A stretch of 64,000 nucleotides of DNA from Candidatus Dactylopiibacterium carminicum (GTDB lineage: Bacteria > Pseudomonadota > Gammaproteobacteria > Burkholderiales > Rhodocyclaceae): assembly GCF_014736495.1 (NCBI RefSeq), contig NZ_MDUX01000006.1, positions 26,330 through 90,329 on the forward strand. The letters are read 5' to 3'. Under the pieces are notes generated by a model. It did no database searches. It saw only the letters and a program-made list of their open reading frames with translations, and was not told the origin of the DNA. Positions 17,968 to 27,327 of the stretch are shown one piece after another (the first letter of the stretch is position 1; each line of letters begins with the position of its first letter). Position numbers and translations under genes: made by a program.

Positions 17968-18321
17968 TTACTTGATATTTTCCAAATCTCGTTTCCAGTT
18001 CTTAAGGTACGTTTTCACTGTTTCGGGTTCCATTTTTAGCGTTTCCGAAACTTCGTTTATGGCGGCGTACTTCGACAGCCTGTTTTCCATATGTTCGAAT
18101 ACGCGATAGCAAATTGCAGCTTCCTGCCGTTGCTGCGAACGTTTCCGACGAACAGGCGGCAGGCTGTTGCCGCGCAAGTGTTCGGCAATCATCTTCCTAG
18201 CAAGGTCTGGTAACGGTTCGCCGCGTTCAATCATGTCGGCAAAGCGTCGCCAATCGCCGCTTTCGGCCTCCAGATAGGGTTCATGTACTTGTTCCAGTGG
18301 TTCGCGTTTTAGTCTTGGCAT
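17968..18321 (-). CDS. Small HTH-like protein downstream of integrase
   Basis: 117 residues from the ATG at 18321 (MPRLKREPLEQVHEPYLEAE), which overlaps the integrase stop by a few codons. A longer frame from 18372 overlaps the integrase gene further. The middle is rich in Arg/Gln (VRRKRSQQRQEA). The C-terminus (YAAINEVSETLKMEPETVKTYLKNW) reads as a helix-turn-helix. It is probably co-transcribed with int and may regulate it. Not a recognised family. Confidence 0.6.
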   Translation of the reverse strand: MPRLKREPLEQVHEPYLEAESGDWRRFADMIERGEPLPDLARKMIAEHLRGNSLPPVRRKRSQQRQEAAICYRVFEHMENRLSKYAAINEVSETLKMEPETVKTYLKNWKRDLENIK

Positions 18322-19526
18322 TGCTCGCCTCCTTCTTTCGGCTTCATCATGTTTTCGACCATATCCGCCCATTCTTGCATCATGGTTCGGCGGTCTTTCA
18401 TGTATTCGGCTTGGTTGTAGCTGGTGCGAACCTTGTTGCGTTCGGCGTGCGCTAACTGGCGTTCGATTACGTCGGACTGATACCCCATTTCGTTAAGGAT
18501 GGTCGAAGCGGTCGCCCGGAAGCCATGCGCCGAAAAGCCGATGCTGTCTTTGCCGTTGAAGCCCATGCGTTCAAGCGCCCGGTTAAGGGTTGTCGCCGTC
18601 ATACACTCTTTAGGGTTGCGATAGTTCGGGAACAGCAAGCCGCGCCCGCCAGTGTGGGTATGCAGTTCGCGCAGCAATTCGACGGCCTGCCGGGATAGCG
18701 GGACTATGTGCGGTTCGCGCATCTTCATTCGTTCTGCGGGTATCCGCCATTCGGCCCGGTCTAGGTCAAATTCCGACCATTCAGCCTTACGAAGTTCGAC
18801 GGTTCGAACGAAGGTAAGCAACATCAGGCGCAGCGCAATAACGGTTGTTCGATACCCGCCGTATTCGTCAAGCGCGGTCGCAAATTCGGCGATTTGTTCG
18901 CGGGATAGCGGCTTGCGGTGTTCGACCTTCGGGCGATGAATCGCGCCTTTCAGGGCTGCGGCGGGGTCGCTATCAGCGCGAAGCGTTGCGACGGCATAGC
19001 GAAAAATGGCCGAAGACCATTGCCGCACCAACAGGGCGACCGTTTCAGCGCCCCGGCCTTCTATGCGACGGATGATTTCCAGCAAGTGCGCAGCCGTTAC
19101 GCTGCGAATCGGAAGCTTGCCCACATAGGGGAACACGTCGCCCGACAGGAAGTTTTCAACTTGGCGCAGATAGTACGGCGTCCATCCTGCCGACTTCTTC
19201 GCCATCCATTCGCGGGCTACGGCTTCGAAGGTGTTTGCGTTCGCGGCGTTGTTCGCCAGCCGTTCGGCCTGCCGATTGTGCGAAGGGTGAATGCCTTGTT
19301 CGACCAAGCCCCGCGCCTTGCGGTGCAGTTCGCGTGCGTCTGAAAGTCCGATGTTCGGATAGTCGCCGATGGCAAATACGTTCTCTTTGCCTGCAATGCG
19401 GTAGCGATAGCGCCAAAGCTTCGCGCCGGTCGGTCGAACCTCAAGGTACAGCCCGCCGCCGTCTGCAAGCTTCTGCGGCTTGTCTGCGGGCTTCGTGGTG
19501 CGGATTTTGGCGTCAGTTAGTGGCAT
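18309..19526 (-). CDS. P4-type tyrosine integrase
   Basis: 405 residues. The N-terminal DUF4102-like arm-binding domain (MPLTDAKIRTTKPADKPQKL, LYLEVRPTGAKLWRYRYR, then GDYPNIGLSDAR) is typical of P4-like integrases. A SAM-like core-binding domain and the catalytic domain follow. The catalytic residues are present: Arg in TFVRTVELR, HGFRATAS (His/Arg), LAHAERN (His) and the tyrosine of SYNQAEY. It sits at the right boundary with three ATACCCGC sites, one inverted, just upstream of its start, so it may repress its own promoter. Its target is evidently trpG. No recombination directionality factor other than the AlpA-like protein is seen. Confidence 0.95.
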   Translation of the reverse strand: MPLTDAKIRTTKPADKPQKLADGGGLYLEVRPTGAKLWRYRYRIAGKENVFAIGDYPNIGLSDARELHRKARGLVEQGIHPSHNRQAERLANNAANANTFEAVAREWMAKKSAGWTPYYLRQVENFLSGDVFPYVGKLPIRSVTAAHLLEIIRRIEGRGAETVALLVRQWSSAIFRYAVATLRADSDPAAALKGAIHRPKVEHRKPLSREQIAEFATALDEYGGYRTTVIALRLMLLTFVRTVELRKAEWSEFDLDRAEWRIPAERMKMREPHIVPLSRQAVELLRELHTHTGGRGLLFPNYRNPKECMTATTLNRALERMGFNGKDSIGFSAHGFRATASTILNEMGYQSDVIERQLAHAERNKVRTSYNQAEYMKDRRTMMQEWADMVENMMKPKEGGEQCQD

Positions 19527-19530
19527 GGCT

Positions 19531-19568
19531 GCGGGTATCGCGGAATTGATACCCGCAAAAATACCCGC
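19531..19568. repeat. Putative integrase arm-type sites, right
   Basis: ATACCCGC at 19549-19556 and 19561-19568 (direct, 12-bp period) plus an inverted copy GCGGGTAT at 19531-19538, immediately upstream of the integrase start at 19526. They mirror the pair at 13141-13160. Confidence 0.6.
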
Positions 19569-19691
19569 AATTTTGCCGGATTACAATAGACAATGCCGGT
19601 TGTTGATGACCTTCAAACCCTTGCCTTTGCTAGCTTTTTGCTTGGGTATCGGACTTAATTGGATTTTGCTGGATGCTAATGATGATTATCG

Positions 19692-19705
19692 ATCATCAGC
19701 AGCAT
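19692..19705. repeat. Attachment site core, right copy (att, integrase side)
   Basis: ATCATCAGCAGCAT is identical to 13074-13087. The bases beyond it (19706 on) carry what looks like the original trpG leader. Confidence 0.85.
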
Positions 19706-19971
19706 GCTGTTCTCCATTGCACGTGGGCCGCGCCACGCTGGCTTTCATGTTCTGACCGGCCAAGATTCATCCGCAGCCCCGCTTGCGCCGCCTGGTTCGG
19801 AAATGGTCCGGAATTTCCCCGCTAGGATGGTGCGCGCCGGGGATACGCGCGCAAAGGATGGCTTGGCGGCTAGCGCCACCAGCGGAACAGCGAGGATCTG
19901 CGAAGGAGGAGGAATTTGCGTCGCATGACGGGGCACATTCTAGCCCGGATTGCGGGCGGGCAGACAACTGC
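19706..19971. other. Displaced native upstream region of trpG
   Basis: 266 bp without a convincing gene. On the minus strand it ends AATGGAGAACAGC directly before the repeat, so joining it to trpG would give GGAGA 6-7 nt before ATG, a good ribosome-binding site. It is therefore the likely ancestral leader of trpG, now 6.6 kb away. The short open frames here have no recognisable content and no clear promoter was identified. Confidence 0.55.
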
Positions 19972-20298
19972 TCAACGGCGCCAGCCGCGCTTTTCCAGCG
20001 CGTCCTGGCAGCGAGAGCAGCCTTCCCAGGGCAGACAATCGCATTCTAGGGGAAGATACGCCGCGCCGGTGACGCTCAGGCCAGCGGAGCGATCCTGCCG
20101 GGGGGCCTTGCCAGAACCGCTGCGGGAGCCCGCAGGCTGAACAGCCCCCGGGGCGTCGTCGTCAGACAGCCAACGGCGGAAGATCGCCAGATTCGCCGGA
20201 TTGGTGACATACCAGAGCCGCTTTGCAGGGTCCCAGCGGGCGCCCAGGCGCTTCGCCTCATCCTTCTCCGCGAACGGAACCTGAAGATCGACTCTCAT
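19972..20298 (-). CDS. DUF5710-domain protein
   Basis: 108 residues. The N-terminal third (VDLQVPFAEKDEAKRLGARW, then DPAKRLWYV) is the DUF5710 motif, a short module often found beside DNA-processing domains. The linker is Gly/Ser-rich. The C-terminus has CDCLPWEGCSRC, a likely zinc-binding knuckle. Function unknown; binding to nucleic acid is plausible. It stands between zapE and the displaced trpG leader, and originally would have been directly upstream of trpG. Confidence 0.7.
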   Translation of the reverse strand: MRVDLQVPFAEKDEAKRLGARWDPAKRLWYVTNPANLAIFRRWLSDDDAPGAVQPAGSRSGSGKAPRQDRSAGLSVTGAAYLPLECDCLPWEGCSRCQDALEKRGWRR

Positions 20299-20416
20299 GC
20301 TTTACCTGCCTGCGTATCGGATGCCACGGGGCCGGCAGGATGCACTCATACGGTTCTGCATTCAAGCGTGGAACGAGCCAAACCAACGGTTTTATACGTC
20401 TGAAGGCAGAACAGCA

Positions 20417-21511
20417 TCAAGACACGCGATGCGCCAGCCCAAGATAGGCAGCCCCTCGCATTTCGATCAGGCGCGATACGGTGCGCGGAAACTCCTGTGC
20501 GTTCGGCCCCTCTCGATACAGGTCAGCGGCCTCGGCCTGCGCGCTGATGAGCAGCTTCACACGGGCTTTGTAGCAGACATCCACCAGCCAGGTGAAGCGG
20601 CGCGCCTCGTTGCCTTGCTCCCGCTTCATCACAGGTACATCCGAAAGGATCAGGGTGTGGTACTCGCGGGCGATCTCCAGATAATCGGCCTGGGCACGCG
20701 GCCCGCCGCACAGGGTGGCGAAATCGAACCATACAACACCGGGTGCCACACGCCGCACCGGCAACTGACGCCCCTGTACCACGATCTCGCCGGGCTTGCC
20801 GGCATTCGCCGCCATGCGGCCGAAATGGGCAGCCAGCTCCGCATCGGCGGCAGCATCCGCAGGCACGATGAAGATATCCATCTGCACCAGCGAGCGCAGG
20901 CGATAGTCGGTGCCGTCCTCCACTTCCAGCACGTCGAACTGCTGCTTGATCAACGCAATCGTGGGCAGAAAGTTCTGTCGTTGCAGGCCGTTCGGATACA
21001 GGCCGTCGGGCGGGTAATTGGAGGTCATCACGAAGACGACTCCACGCTCGAACAAGGCCTGCAGCAAGCGCCCGAGGATCATCGCATCCGCAATGTCGGC
21101 CACGTGGAATTCATCGAAGCACAACAGCCGCGTGGCTTTCGCGATGTCATCCGCCACGCGTGCAAGCGGATCCTCCTGCGTCTGATGCACACGCAATGAG
21201 GCGTGGATCTCCTGCATGAAGGCATGGAAATGCACCCGACGCTTGCGCTGATAGGGCACCGCGTCGAAGAAGCAATCCATCAGAAAACTCTTGCCGCGCC
21301 CAACCCCGCCCCACAGATAGACACTGCGCGGCAGATCGGGGTGGATGAGCAGCTTGCGCAACCTGTTGCGTCGCCTTGCCTTGAACTCCAGTAGTTCGGC
21401 ATACAGGCGCTGCAATCGTTCGATGGCCTGCCGTTGCGCCGCATCGGCCCGATAACCACGGATCCCCAGCGCGGCGGCGTAGGCATCACGCACGCCGAAT
21501 TCACGATTCAC
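20417..21511 (-). CDS. zapE: Cell division protein ZapE (AFG1-like ATPase)
   Basis: 364 residues, usual length. Walker A is GGVGRGKSFLMD and Walker B is LLCFDEFHVADIADAMIL. Also present are FVMTSNYPPDGLYPNGLQR and DYRLR, all typical of the AFG1/ZapE family. E. coli ZapE acts on FtsZ during constriction. It starts 5 nt after the odhB stop and so belongs to the end of the odhAB transcript. In many betaproteobacteria lpdA lies between odhB and zapE, but it is absent here. Confidence 0.93.
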   Translation of the reverse strand: MNREFGVRDAYAAALGIRGYRADAAQRQAIERLQRLYAELLEFKARRRNRLRKLLIHPDLPRSVYLWGGVGRGKSFLMDCFFDAVPYQRKRRVHFHAFMQEIHASLRVHQTQEDPLARVADDIAKATRLLCFDEFHVADIADAMILGRLLQALFERGVVFVMTSNYPPDGLYPNGLQRQNFLPTIALIKQQFDVLEVEDGTDYRLRSLVQMDIFIVPADAAADAELAAHFGRMAANAGKPGEIVVQGRQLPVRRVAPGVVWFDFATLCGGPRAQADYLEIAREYHTLILSDVPVMKREQGNEARRFTWLVDVCYKARVKLLISAQAEAADLYREGPNAQEFPRTVSRLIEMRGAAYLGLAHRVS

Positions 21512-21516
21512 CGAAC

Positions 21517-22776
21517 TCAGATTTCCAGCAGCAGGCGCGAGGGATCTTCCAGCGCCTCCTTCATCGTCACCAGCCCGAGTACGGCTTCACGGCCATCGAT
21601 GATGCGGTGGTCGTACGACATGGCGAGATAGTTGATCGGGCGGATCACGATCTGGCCGTTCTCGACCACCGGGCGGTCCTTGGTGGCATGGATACCGAGG
21701 ATCGCCGATTGCGGCGGGTTGATGATGGGCGTGGAAAGCATGGAGCCAAACACGCCACCATTGGAGATCGAGAAGGTGCCCCCGGTCAGCTCTTCCAGCG
21801 AGAGCTTGCCGTCCTTGGCCTTGGCACCGAATTCGGCGATCTTCTTCTCGATCTGGGCGATGCTCATCTGGTCTGCATTGCGCAGGATGGGCACCACCAG
21901 ACCGCGCGGACTGCCCACCGCGATACCGATGTCGAAGTAGCCGTGATAGACGATGTCGTTGCCATCGACCGAGGCGTTCAGCACCGGGTACTTCTTCAAC
22001 GCGGCCACGGCAGCCTTGACGAAGAAGGACATGAAGCCGAGCTTGATACCGTGTTCCTTCTCGAACTTATCCTGGTACTTCTTGCGCAGCTCCATCACCG
22101 GCGCCATGTTCACCTCGTTGAAGGTGGTGAGGATGGCGTTGGTCGCCTGGGACTGCAGCAGGCGCTCGGCCACGCGGGCACGCAGGCGGCTCATCGGCAC
22201 GCGCTGCTCGGGGCGATCGGCCAGCGCATTCTCGACCTCGGGCGGTACGGGCGGTTGCGGCAAGGCATTGGCCTGCTGCGCCGGCGCAGCAGCCACGGGT
22301 GCGACGGTAGCGGAGCTTGCGGCAGGCGCCGGGCGTGCCAGCCCCAGGGCATCTGCCTTGGTGATACGTCCGCCGGGGCCGGTGCCCTGTACGCTTGCCG
22401 GATCCACCCCCTGTTCGGCCAGCAGCTTGCGTGCAGCCGGGCCAGTGCCCGCAGGTGCTGCAGCGACGGCAGCCGGTGCGGGCACGGCGGCCTTGCCAGC
22501 GGTTGCGGCGGAGGCAGGGGCGCTTGCGCCAGCCTTGGCCTCGGTATCGATCTGGGCAATCAGCTCACCGCTGGCGACCGAGCTGCCGTTGGCCTTGATG
22601 ATCTTGACCAGTACGCCATCGGCGGGCGCCGGGGTTTCCAGCACGACCTTGTCGGTTTCGATGTCGATGAGATTCTGGTCGCGCTTGACGGCCTGCCCCT
22701 CCTGCGCATGCCAGCTGACCAGCGTGGCCTCGGATACGGATTCCGAGAGCTGCGGCACTTTGACTTCGATGATCAT
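21517..22776 (-). CDS. odhB: 2-oxoglutarate dehydrogenase E2, dihydrolipoyl succinyltransferase
   Basis: 419 residues. Lipoyl domain (1-75) with the lipoylated lysine in [12 protein letters not shown], an Ala/Pro-rich linker, a peripheral-subunit-binding domain ([20 protein letters not shown]), a second linker, and the catalytic domain ending [17 protein letters not shown] with the active-site His and Asp. It transfers the succinyl group to CoA in the TCA-cycle complex with OdhA and a lipoamide dehydrogenase (E3). The start at 22776 has AGGAGA upstream. Lies 35 nt after odhA. Confidence 0.97.
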   Translation of the reverse strand: MIIEVKVPQLSESVSEATLVSWHAQEGQAVKRDQNLIDIETDKVVLETPAPADGVLVKIIKANGSSVASGELIAQIDTEAKAGASAPASAATAGKAAVPAPAAVAAAPAGTGPAARKLLAEQGVDPASVQGTGPGGRITKADALGLARPAPAASSATVAPVAAAPAQQANALPQPPVPPEVENALADRPEQRVPMSRLRARVAERLLQSQATNAILTTFNEVNMAPVMELRKKYQDKFEKEHGIKLGFMSFFVKAAVAALKKYPVLNASVDGNDIVYHGYFDIGIAVGSPRGLVVPILRNADQMSIAQIEKKIAEFGAKAKDGKLSLEELTGGTFSISNGGVFGSMLSTPIINPPQSAILGIHATKDRPVVENGQIVIRPINYLAMSYDHRIIDGREAVLGLVTMKEALEDPSRLLLEI

Positions 22777-22811
22777 GTTCTGTTTCTCCTGGTTTTCTTG
22801 TCAGGCCGGGC

Positions 22812-25661
22812 TCAGAAGCGCGGCGCCTGGTCTTGTCCGAGAGGGCCGAAAGCACCTTCGATGACTTCACGCTGCTGGGCGCTATGCACGGCGTAGTAAC
22901 CGACGGCGGGCGAAGCTGAGGCCGGACGGCTCACCAGGTGCAGCGTGTGCTTGGCGCCCATGGAACGCGCCAGATGCTGACGCGAGGCGATCCAGTACCA
23001 GGCGCCCTGATTGCGCGGTTCCTCCTGGCACCAGACGACGTCCTTGGCGTTCGGATACTTCGCCAGCTCGGTCGCGAAGGCGTCGTTGGGGAAGGGGTAT
23101 AGCTGCTCCAGGCGGAGGACCACGGTGTCCTTGAGCTCCCGCGCACGACGCTCGGCCAGCAACTCGTAGTAGAGCTTGCCGGAGCACACCACGATGCGCT
23201 TGACCTTCTTGGCGTCGAACTTGTCGACCTCGCCGATCACCGTACGGAACTGCCCGGTCGCCAGTTCATCCAGCGACGACACGGCGTCCTTGTGGCGCAG
23301 CAACGACTTGGGCGTCATGACGACCAGCGGCTTCCTGAGCGGGCGCACCATCTGGCGACGCAGCAGATGGAAGATCTGAGCCGGCGTGGAGGGTACGCAG
23401 ACCTGCCAGTTGTTCTCGGCGGAGAGCTGCATATACCGCTCCAGACGACCTGAAGAGTGCTCCGGCCCCTGCCCTTCATAGCCATGCGGCAACAGCAGCG
23501 TGATGCCGGCCTGACGGCCCCATTTGGCTTCGCCAGAGGAGATGAACTGGTCGATCACCACTTGAGCGCAGTTGCCGAAGTCACCGAACTGCGCCTCCCA
23601 GACCACCAGATGATGAGGCTCGGCCGTGGCATAGCCGTATTCGAAACCGAGGATGCCGGATTCGGACAGCACGGAATCGATCACCTGGAAAGGGGCCTGC
23701 TCGGGCTGGATGTTGGCCAACGGCACATGGATGCCGGCATCCCATTTCTCGCGGTTCTGGTCGTGCAGCACGGCATGGCGGTGGAAGAAGGTTCCCCGGC
23801 CGGAGTCCTGCCCCGAAATGCGCACGCCGTAGCCCTGCGCCACCAGCGAGGCGTAGGCAAGATTCTCGCCCATGCCCCAGTCCAGCGGCAGTTCGCCCGC
23901 GCCCATGGCCTTACGATCCTCGATGATCTTGGCCACACGCGGATGCAGCACGAAGCCTTCGGGTGCTTCGGTCAGGCGGGTCGCCAGACGCTGCAGCTCG
24001 GAGAGCGGTACACCGGTGGCACACTCGTCGGTGTATTCCTTGCTGACGAAGGGGCTCCAGTCCTGCGCGAACTTGCGGCTGTGGCCGGAAAGCACCGGGT
24101 TGTAGAGCAATTCACCACGATCCAGGTGGTCGCGGTACTGGGCGATCATCGCGTCAGCTTCGTCCGCCGCGATCACGCCAAGTCCGGCAAGCTTGTCTGC
24201 ATAAACCTTGCGGGTGCCAGGGTGCTGACCGATCTTCTTGTACATCAGCGGCTGGGTGACCATCGGCTCGTCCTGCTCGTTGTGGCCGAGCTTGCGGTAG
24301 CAGACGAGATCGACCACCACATCCTTGCGGAAGGTCTGGCGGAATTCGATGGCGAGCTGGCAGGCCAGCGCCACGGCTTCGGGATCGTCCGCGTTGACAT
24401 GGAAGATCGGCGCCTCGGCCATCTTGAAGATGTCCGTGCAGTACAGCGAGCTGCGCGCATCGCGCGGGTCGGAAGTGGTGAAACCAATCTGATTGTTGAT
24501 CACCAGATGTACCGAGCCGCCGGTGCCGTAGCCCCGGGTCTGCGAGAAGTTGAGCAGCTCCTGATTGATGCCTTGCCCGGGCACGGCGGCGTCGCCATGG
24601 ATCAGCAACGGCAGCACCTGGTTTTGCGCACCTTCGCCACGGCGACGCTGGCGGGCGTACACGGAGCCTTGCACCACGGGATTGACGATCTCCAGATGCG
24701 AGGGGTTGAAGGCCAGCGACAGATGTACCGGACCTCCCGGGGTATTCACGTCGGACGAGAAACCCATGTGGTATTTCACATCTCCGGCAGAGAGATCGGC
24801 GACGTGCTTACCCTCGAATTCCTCGAACAGCATCTTGGGCGATTTGCCCAGCGTGTTGACCAGCACGTTCAGCCGCCCGCGGTGGGCCATGCCGACCAGT
24901 ATTTCCTGCACGCCCAGACTGCCGGCGGTGTTCACGAAGGTATCCATGGCCACGATGGCGGACTCACCGCCTTCGAGCGAGAAACGCTTCTGTCCGACGT
25001 AACGGGTATGCAGGTACTTTTCCAGGGTTTCGGCAGCGGTCAGACGCTCGAGGATGCGCTTGCGCGTCTCCACCTCGAAGCTCGGCGTGGAGCGGATCGG
25101 CTCCAGGCGGCTCTGGATCCAGCGCTTCTGCTGCACGTCGGCCATGTACATGTACTCGACCGTGAGCGTGCCGCAGTAGGTTTGCCGCGCGGCTTCCAGA
25201 ATCTCGCGCAGCGAGGCCTGGCTACCTTCCTGGAACTGGAAGGAGCCCATGTTGAAACGTGCAGAGAGGTCCGCTTCGGTAAAGCCATAAAATGAGGGCT
25301 CCAGCTCCGCGATGGGCGGGCGCTCCTGACGCTTGAGCGGATCGATCTGCGCCCAGTGGTTCCCGAGGAAACGGTAGGCGTTGATCATCTGCAGCACGCC
25401 GATCTGGCGCTTGTCCGCCATGCCCGGCGAGGCCACCGCACTGGAAAGCGGTTTTCCCTGCTTGGCGATCTGTGCGAAGGAGGCGATCACTGGCGCATGC
25501 GCCACGTCGCGCCCGGCACCGGGCAGGTTCTGCAGGGAGTCGAAGTAATCACGCCACTGGTCCGACACGCTGGCCGGATTCTCGAGGTAGGTCTCGTAGA
25601 GTTCCTCGATGAAAGGCGCATTGGCTCCGAACAGGTAGGAGTTGAGCTGGAACTGTCTCAT
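22812..25661 (-). CDS. odhA: 2-oxoglutarate dehydrogenase E1
   Basis: 949 residues. Thiamine-diphosphate-dependent decarboxylase of the 2-oxoglutarate dehydrogenase complex. The N-terminus LNSYLFGANAPFIEELYETY carries the E2-contact motif. The thiamine-binding and active-site segments include GMAHRGRLNVLVN, HGDAAVPGQGINQELLN and VINNQIGFTTSDP. The C-terminal transketolase-like half has LLPHGYEGQGPEHSS and EEPRNQGAWYW. Length and order are normal. It follows gltA by 65 nt in the same orientation, part of the sdhC-to-zapE transcription unit. Confidence 0.97.
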   Translation of the reverse strand: MRQFQLNSYLFGANAPFIEELYETYLENPASVSDQWRDYFDSLQNLPGAGRDVAHAPVIASFAQIAKQGKPLSSAVASPGMADKRQIGVLQMINAYRFLGNHWAQIDPLKRQERPPIAELEPSFYGFTEADLSARFNMGSFQFQEGSQASLREILEAARQTYCGTLTVEYMYMADVQQKRWIQSRLEPIRSTPSFEVETRKRILERLTAAETLEKYLHTRYVGQKRFSLEGGESAIVAMDTFVNTAGSLGVQEILVGMAHRGRLNVLVNTLGKSPKMLFEEFEGKHVADLSAGDVKYHMGFSSDVNTPGGPVHLSLAFNPSHLEIVNPVVQGSVYARQRRRGEGAQNQVLPLLIHGDAAVPGQGINQELLNFSQTRGYGTGGSVHLVINNQIGFTTSDPRDARSSLYCTDIFKMAEAPIFHVNADDPEAVALACQLAIEFRQTFRKDVVVDLVCYRKLGHNEQDEPMVTQPLMYKKIGQHPGTRKVYADKLAGLGVIAADEADAMIAQYRDHLDRGELLYNPVLSGHSRKFAQDWSPFVSKEYTDECATGVPLSELQRLATRLTEAPEGFVLHPRVAKIIEDRKAMGAGELPLDWGMGENLAYASLVAQGYGVRISGQDSGRGTFFHRHAVLHDQNREKWDAGIHVPLANIQPEQAPFQVIDSVLSESGILGFEYGYATAEPHHLVVWEAQFGDFGNCAQVVIDQFISSGEAKWGRQAGITLLLPHGYEGQGPEHSSGRLERYMQLSAENNWQVCVPSTPAQIFHLLRRQMVRPLRKPLVVMTPKSLLRHKDAVSSLDELATGQFRTVIGEVDKFDAKKVKRIVVCSGKLYYELLAERRARELKDTVVLRLEQLYPFPNDAFATELAKYPNAKDVVWCQEEPRNQGAWYWIASRQHLARSMGAKHTLHLVSRPASASPAVGYYAVHSAQQREVIEGAFGPLGQDQAPRF

Positions 25662-25726
25662 CTGGTTGGGCCTCTCTGGTTACGGACGCGGTACATCCCG
25701 CGCCCGACAGCATGCTTCTCTTTGTT

Positions 25727-27028
25727 TCAGCGCTCCGTCATGGGCTTCACATCGCGGCGCGGCTCGCCGGTGTAGAGCTGACGGGGACGACCGATCTTCT
25801 GCTCAGGATCTCCGGTCATCTCGTGCCATTGGGCGATCCAGCCGATGGTACGGGCCATGGCGAAGATGCCGGTGAAGAGCGACACGGGGATTCCCATCGC
25901 CTTCTGCACGATGCCCGAGTAGAAATCGACGTTCGGATACAGCTTGCGGGAAACGAAGTATTCGTCTTCCAGCGCGATCTTTTCGAGCTCCATGGCGAGC
26001 TTGAACATCGGGTCGTTCTGCAGGCCCAGTTCGCCCAGCACCTCGTGGCAGGTTTCGCGCATGAGCTTGGCGCGCGGGTCGTAGTTCTTGTAGACGCGGT
26101 GCCCGAAGCCCATCAGCTTGACGTTGGAGTTCTTATCCTTCACTTCCTTGATGAACTCGCCGATCTTGGCCACGCCGCCACGCTTCATGATGTCGTCCAG
26201 CATTACCAGGCATGCCTCGTTGGCGCCACCGTGCGCCGGGCCCCACAGGCAGGCGATGCCAGCGGCGATACAGGCGAAGGGGTTGGCGCCAGATGAGCCG
26301 GACAGCCGCACCGTGGAGGTGGAAGCGTTCTGCTCGTGGTCGGCATGCAGGATCAGGATGCGGTCCAGCGCGCGGGCCAGCACCGGGTTCGGCTCGTACT
26401 TCTCGCACGGCGTGGCGAACATCATGTGCAGGAAGTTCGACGCGTAATCCAGATCATTGCGCGGGAACATGAAAGGCTGACCGACCGTGTACTTGTAGGC
26501 CATCGCAGTGATCGTCGGCATCTTGGCGATCAGGCGGGTCGCCGCGATGAAGCGGTGATCCGGATTGTTGATGTCCAGCGAATCCTGGTAATAGGCCGCC
26601 AGCGCGCCGACCACGCCGACGAGGATGGACATCGGGTGCGCGTCACGACGGAAGCCCTGGTACAGGCGCGTGAGCTGCTCATGCACCATGGTGTGGCTGC
26701 GTACGACCTTTTCGAATTCCAGATACTCGCTCTTGCTGGGCAGCTCGCCGTTCTTCAGCAGATAACAGGTTTCGAGATAGTTGCAATGCACCGCAAGCTG
26801 CTCTATGGGGTAACCGCGATACAGCAGTTCGCCCTTGTCGCCATCGATGTAGGTGATGGACGACTTGCAGGCCGCTGTAGACATGAAACCGGGATCGAAG
26901 GTGAAAGCGCCGGTCTTGCCGTACAGCGTACGGATGTCGACGACATCGGGGCCGATACTGCCGGAAATCACCGGGAACTCGTAGGACTGGTCGTTGAATG
27001 ACAGTTTGGCGGTTTTCTGCGTCGTCAT
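25727..27028 (-). CDS. gltA: Citrate synthase (type II)
   Basis: 433 residues from the ATG at 27028 ([12 protein letters not shown]), which overlaps the sdhE stop (ATGA) and has GAAGGA upstream. The longer frame to 27154 would run into sdhE. Condenses oxaloacetate and acetyl-CoA. Active-site segments: [14 protein letters not shown] (His), [11 protein letters not shown] and [15 protein letters not shown] (His, Arg). The N-terminal beta domain with [20 protein letters not shown] marks the large, NADH-sensitive Gram-negative type. Confidence 0.97.
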   Translation of the reverse strand: MTTQKTAKLSFNDQSYEFPVISGSIGPDVVDIRTLYGKTGAFTFDPGFMSTAACKSSITYIDGDKGELLYRGYPIEQLAVHCNYLETCYLLKNGELPSKSEYLEFEKVVRSHTMVHEQLTRLYQGFRRDAHPMSILVGVVGALAAYYQDSLDINNPDHRFIAATRLIAKMPTITAMAYKYTVGQPFMFPRNDLDYASNFLHMMFATPCEKYEPNPVLARALDRILILHADHEQNASTSTVRLSGSSGANPFACIAAGIACLWGPAHGGANEACLVMLDDIMKRGGVAKIGEFIKEVKDKNSNVKLMGFGHRVYKNYDPRAKLMRETCHEVLGELGLQNDPMFKLAMELEKIALEDEYFVSRKLYPNVDFYSGIVQKAMGIPVSLFTGIFAMARTIGWIAQWHEMTGDPEQKIGRPRQLYTGEPRRDVKPMTER

Positions 27029-27327
27029 ACTTGCTTTTCCTTCTCTAGAAGAACAGTTTCCTGTGATGTGTCCGGAGCGCTCCGTCGCAGCAGCGCGATA
27101 AGCGGCTGCCAGCGCTCGACACTGCATTGTGCCTTGCCATTGAGCATTGCCCACAACTCGTGATCGTCGCTTTCGAGCAATTCGAGCAGAGTCTGCAGGC
27201 TTTCCTCGTCCAGTCGTGCAAGCCCCTGGTCGATGAAGCGCTGGAAGAAAAGATCCAGCTCCAGCAGCCCTCGCCGGGCACGCCAGCGAACCTTCGCCTG
27301 CAAGGCGGCCAGTGTCTCCATATTCAT
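27025..27327 (-). CDS. sdhE: FAD assembly factor SdhE
   Basis: 100 residues from the ATG at 27327. That codon overlaps the sdhB stop by 4 nt, and the sdhE stop overlaps gltA by 4 nt. The RGxxE motif appears as [11 protein letters not shown] near residue 18. The family helps attach FAD covalently to SdhA. The open frame continues upstream into sdhB, but the overlap-coupled ATG is the natural start. A second ATG at 27321 (METLAAL) is possible. Confidence 0.92.
   Translation of the reverse strand: MNMETLAALQAKVRWRARRGLLELDLFFQRFIDQGLARLDEESLQTLLELLESDDHELWAMLNGKAQCSVERWQPLIALLRRSAPDTSQETVLLEKEKQV

Larger units (their letters stand above)
13074..19705. mobile_element. 6.6-kb integrative element in the 5' end of trpG (phage-satellite-like)
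   Basis: Bounded by the 14-bp direct repeat ATCATCAGCAGCAT at 13074-13087 and 19692-19705. It contains a P4-type integrase at the right end, putative integrase arm sites near both ends, a small HTH gene, an AlpA-like regulator, a RepA-like ATPase gene with a candidate origin, an Xre repressor, a zinc-ribbon membrane protein and four small unknown genes. There are no capsid, tail, terminase, portal or conjugation genes, so it must be mobilised by something else or be defective. Base composition is visibly lower in GC than the flanks, and GATC is nearly absent (4 sites inside the boundaries by eye). Exact classification is uncertain. Confidence 0.85.

Noticed and set aside
13074..19705. Full prophage
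   Set aside because: No capsid, portal, terminase, tail or lysis genes were found within the repeats.
23457..25295. 612-codon frame antisense to odhA
   Set aside because: Shadow of a well-supported gene; composition is His/Arg-rich with no domain.
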